64,000 nt of DNA, taken from NCBI RefSeq assembly GCF_001704415.2, contig NC_030808.1, positions 132,261,089 through 132,325,088 on the forward strand, written 5' to 3'. Positions 61,380 to 64,000 of this stretch are shown here, piece by piece. A model generated the notes under the pieces. The model worked only from the letters and a program-made list of their open reading frames with translations. It ran no database searches and had not been told where the DNA came from. The stretch's first letter is position 1, and each line of letters opens with the position of its first letter. The DNA is from Capra hircus. Lineage: Eukaryota; Chordata; Mammalia; Artiodactyla; Bovidae. The position numbers were made by a program, and so were the translations under genes.

Positions 61380-61531
61380 CCATGAAGCTCATGACTGCTC
61401 TGGTGAATGTTGCCTTAAACCTCAGTATTCATCAGGATAATACACAGAGACAATATGAAGCTGAGAGAAATAAAATGATTGGGAAGAGAGCCAATGAAAG
61501 GTTGGAGTTACTACTTCAAAAACGTAAAGAG
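61380..61531 (+). CDS. STAG1: STAG1 exon (STAG domain), 152 bp
   Basis: The two first bases complete an alanine codon from the previous exon. Then 50 residues follow: MKLMTALVNVALNLSIHQDN, TQRQYEAERNKMIGKRANER, LELLLQKRKE. This is the middle and end of the STAG domain and the start of a charged helix. NLSIHQDN indicates STAG1; from memory STAG2 has NLSINMDN. The acceptor is CCTTTATTTCATAG and the donor GAG|GTAAGT. It ends in phase 0 and joins the exon at 63455. An apparent 74-codon open frame from 61349 is this exon read with intron on both sides. Confidence 0.97.
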
Positions 61532-62114
61532 GTAAGTTTCACAGTAACTGAGATTCTTCAATTTGTTTTTTAAAGCTAGATTGTTTGATCTCAAAGTTTT
61601 CAAATGAATCTGGCACTTGATTCCAGCCAGTGGTTATCTGAGTGCAGTGTGATGGCAGAAGAGTATCACAAAACAACCCTGTTTAGAAAGAAAGTGGTCT
61701 GAGAGTTAGATAACTGAAAAAGATTATCAAGCTATGAAACCAGAAAGCACAGTAAATACTAACATCAGAACTAGGGGCCAACAAAGTTGCATTCCATGAG
61801 AAAGCCAAAGACTGTATATTTGTAGTGTATGAGACATTTCTGTGAGTAATAAGATTGGCCCCAATTTTGTAGTGAAAGTTTCATGTATGGGTTGAAAATG
61901 ATTTTAAACTAGATTTTTATGGGCAACATTTTTTCATCCAATCAGAAATAAAATTTTAGAGGTACAGTATTAATCTCTGTTTTACCTTGAAAAAAGAATA
62001 ATATCTCAGTGCTATAAACACATCACTGTCAACAAATACTGGGTTATAACTGGCAGTAAGAGGGAACAAACTTATGATTGATTAAATCATAGTCTGTGAT
62101 GTATTGGAGGGCTA

Positions 62115-62420
62115 AGGCTGGTAAAGCAGATACCACAAACTGATTTTTCTTTAGGACAGAAATTTATTGTCTCACAGTTGTATAGGCTGGAAAGTAGAGG
62201 ATAACTCTGATCTTCACATGGCCTTCTCACTGTGTGTATCTCTGTTTTCCTTATAAAAAGGAGACATCAGTCAATTAGATTTGAGGTCCATCCTACTCCA
62301 TTATGACTCCAAGTTAACTAATCACATCTGCTACAACTCTATTTCCAAATAAGGTTTGAGGTCTAGGAGTTAAGACTTCTGTATATGAAGTTTTGAGAAA
62401 CACAGTACAACTCATAGCAC
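62115..62420 (-). mobile_element. MLT1/MaLR-type solitary LTR, antisense
   Basis: The + strand shows CCACAAACTGATTTTTCTTT, CAGAAATTTATTGTCTCACA, then CATGGCCTTCTCACTGTGTG, then TATTTCCAAATAAGGTTTGA and GGAGTTAAGACTTC. This is the complement of a mammalian MaLR LTR, in which AATAAATTTCTG carries the polyadenylation signal. It is old and non-coding. No internal retroviral genes are present. Confidence 0.75.
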
Positions 62421-63101
62421 ATTCCATACTAGAAATAACTGTAAGTAAGTTTTGGAATTGTTCTTTAGTAAGTCCTGCTAACCAAACTGTATACCTCTTA
62501 TATAAATTATTAAGTTTTTATATAATAAAGGTAGCAAAAGTAAATTTAAAGTAGGTTTCAATAATTTGAATGATTCCCAAACTTATTTCAGTAAAACTGA
62601 AAATAAAGCATATATTAAAAGAGGAGATCTGAAGGTATTTTATTGTTACAGTATTGAATGTACTTTTTGTATCACTGGTTTTATTACTTTTGAGTAATAA
62701 TTGAACTCAGATTTTAACTTCAATGAGTAGTAATGCCTGAAATTTCTTTATCTCTTTTCTATAGTATTCATTTTGTTGCTGCATTTCATCACTAATGGCT
62801 AAGATGCTTGCCGCCTTGTAGTCCTCCTATATTGGGAATTTCACCTGCACTCACTTTGAGGCTAATCAGATGTAGACTAATATTTGGATACTTTAGGTGA
62901 AATAGGAACTTTCCTGTACAATGGCAAATATAATAGTCAAGAATTACCTGTTACTGAGAAAAGTAAAACCAAGCAGGGGACCTGGTTTGGACAGGAGAGG
63001 TATATAAGTTGAGGCCTATTCCCAAAGCAAATGATATTTTGTGATAGTCATCTGGTCACACTTAAACCATACCACTATTTTTTAGTCATGTGTAATACAT
63101 G

Positions 63102-63231
63102 TTGCTGCTTCTAAGTCACTTCAGTCGTGTCTGACTCTGTGCGACCCCATAGGCGTCAGCCCACCAGGTTTCCCTGTCCCTGGGATTCTCCAGACAAGAA
63201 CACTGGAGTGGGTTGCCATTTCCTTCTCCAT
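63102..63231 (-). mobile_element. Bov-tA SINE, antisense, 9-bp target duplication, close to a STAG1 exon
   Basis: The + strand reads CTAAGTCACTTCAGTCGTGT, GGGATTCTCCAGACAAGAAC and GGGTTGCCATTTCCTTCTCC. The flanking repeat TAATACATG is at 63093-63101 and 63232-63240. The element lies about 220 bases upstream of the next exon. Confidence 0.94.
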
Positions 63232-63454
63232 TAATACATGCTGAGAGAGACAGGAAAAGGTTCTAAGCCAATGTAGTAAAGCTGTAGAAAAAAATGAAAG
63301 GATCCTGGTAATTTAAGACATCTGTTGCACAATACTTAAGAAAAAGGATTGAGAATTACACAGAATGAGAATAATCATGAATTTAAAATGATTGGAACTC
63401 TTTATTTCAAATAAAACTATTAGTATTTTAATTTTTATTTATTTTTCATTTCAG

Positions 63455-63528
63455 CTACAAGAAAATCAGGATGAAATCGAAAATATGATGAACTCTATTT
63501 TTAAGGGTATATTTGTTCATAGATACCG
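63455..63528 (+). CDS. STAG1: STAG1 exon, 74 bp
   Basis: It encodes 24 residues, LQENQDEIENMMNSIFKGIF then VHRY, plus two bases (CG) of the next arginine codon. It continues the charged helix after the STAG domain towards the long HEAT-repeat region. MMNSIFKGIF fits STAG1; from memory STAG2 has MMNAIFKGVF. The acceptor is ATTTTTCATTTCAG and the donor CCG|GTAAGG. The next exon, which should begin with T and then encode DAIAEIRA-like sequence, lies outside the window. Confidence 0.96.
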
Positions 63529-64000
63529 GTAAGGGATTTTAAAAATCATTTAGAAGATTTTTAACTTAATTTGCAGCTTCTTTGTAGTTCTACTCAGTTA
63601 TAAAAACATAAACTCTTTAATTACTTGTTTTGTTAGCTGGAAAGCACTATTGTATATGAAAGCTAAATAAATGTCATGCTGTTAACTGTGGTCAAAATTG
63701 TACCACAGCTATCATTGACACGTTCTTCCAGATTCAGAATATATACTGTTGGAGACTTCCTGTGTACTTGCGTTTGTACTAATTTCATTTTAATTAATAA
63801 GATATCAGTAAGTTAATGTGGCCTTAATATGATTTCATTATCTTCATTTTTGAAAGAATTAAATTCCGTGCTTAATGCTCCATTGTACATATCTTATTAT
63901 ATGATCAAATTAACCAGCGGTGTTTTAAAAATTGTTATCGGAGAAATGTGTACAAGAAAGGACACCTCTGCAAATAATGCAGCATCTCTATAATATCATC
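63529..64000 (+). other. STAG1: STAG1 intron, 5' part
   Basis: Intronic sequence follows the donor GTAAGG and runs to the window edge. It is AT-rich, and I see no repeat, exon or RNA in it. Confidence 0.85.

Larger units (their letters stand above)
61532..63454 (+). other. STAG1: STAG1 intron of 1.9 kb
   Basis: The donor is GTAAGT and the acceptor is ATTTTTCATTTCAG. It contains an MLT1-type LTR and a Bov-tA SINE. Nothing is recognised in 61532-62114 and 62421-63092. Confidence 0.93.

Noticed and set aside
61349..61573. A 74-codon open frame as a separate small gene
   Set aside because: It is the STAG1 exon 61380-61531 read through with intron sequence on both sides; clear splice sites define the exon.

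Overview
This is mammalian nuclear DNA, almost certainly from a ruminant. It is dense in repeats that occur together only in ruminants: BovB (RTE-type) LINEs, Bov-tA and BOV-A2 tRNA-derived SINEs, cetartiodactyl CHR SINEs and L1 copies of the bovine kind. Older mammalian repeats (MIR, a MER5-like hAT element, an MLT1-type LTR, a Tigger transposon) lie beneath them. Nothing is bacterial or plasmid-like, and there is no operon, CRISPR array or rRNA. The repeats do not settle the species within ruminants.

The only host gene seen is an internal piece of STAG1 (cohesin subunit SA-1) on the + strand. Four coding exons lie at 8324-8400, 43037-43241, 61380-61531 and 63455-63528. All have AG/GT borders and together they give one uninterrupted reading frame (508 coding bases). 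They encode the N-terminal part of the protein leading into and through the conserved STAG domain. The gene's start and end are outside the window. Two very large introns (about 34.6 and 18.1 kb) take up most of the sequence.

Layout: 1-3995 is the 5' part of an antisense L1 broken by two BovB copies. 6131-7998 carries a truncated BovB and tRNA SINEs. 11913-32824 is one Tigger DNA transposon opened by a long series of later insertions: an old sense L1 sits in it, a younger antisense L1 sits in that L1, and a BovB sits in the younger L1. 34236-42828 holds scattered BovB, SINE, MIR and L1 ends. 49168-51176 is an L1 inserted with a 5' inversion (twin priming), with a 14-bp target duplication. 52956-54056 is an old LTR-like repeat split by BovB. 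55974-58298 is a BovB inside a BovB. 60769-63231 holds small SINEs and an MLT1-type LTR around the last two exons.

No intact protein-coding mobile element remains. The longer open frames outside the exons are fragments of L1 ORF1/ORF2, BovB reverse transcriptase or Tigger transposase, or chance frames. I found no new biological system. The items most worth a second look are the nested insertion series with reconstructable empty sites, the twin-primed L1, an exon-like 168-base block at 44905-45072, and oppositely oriented BovB copies on both sides of STAG1 exons.
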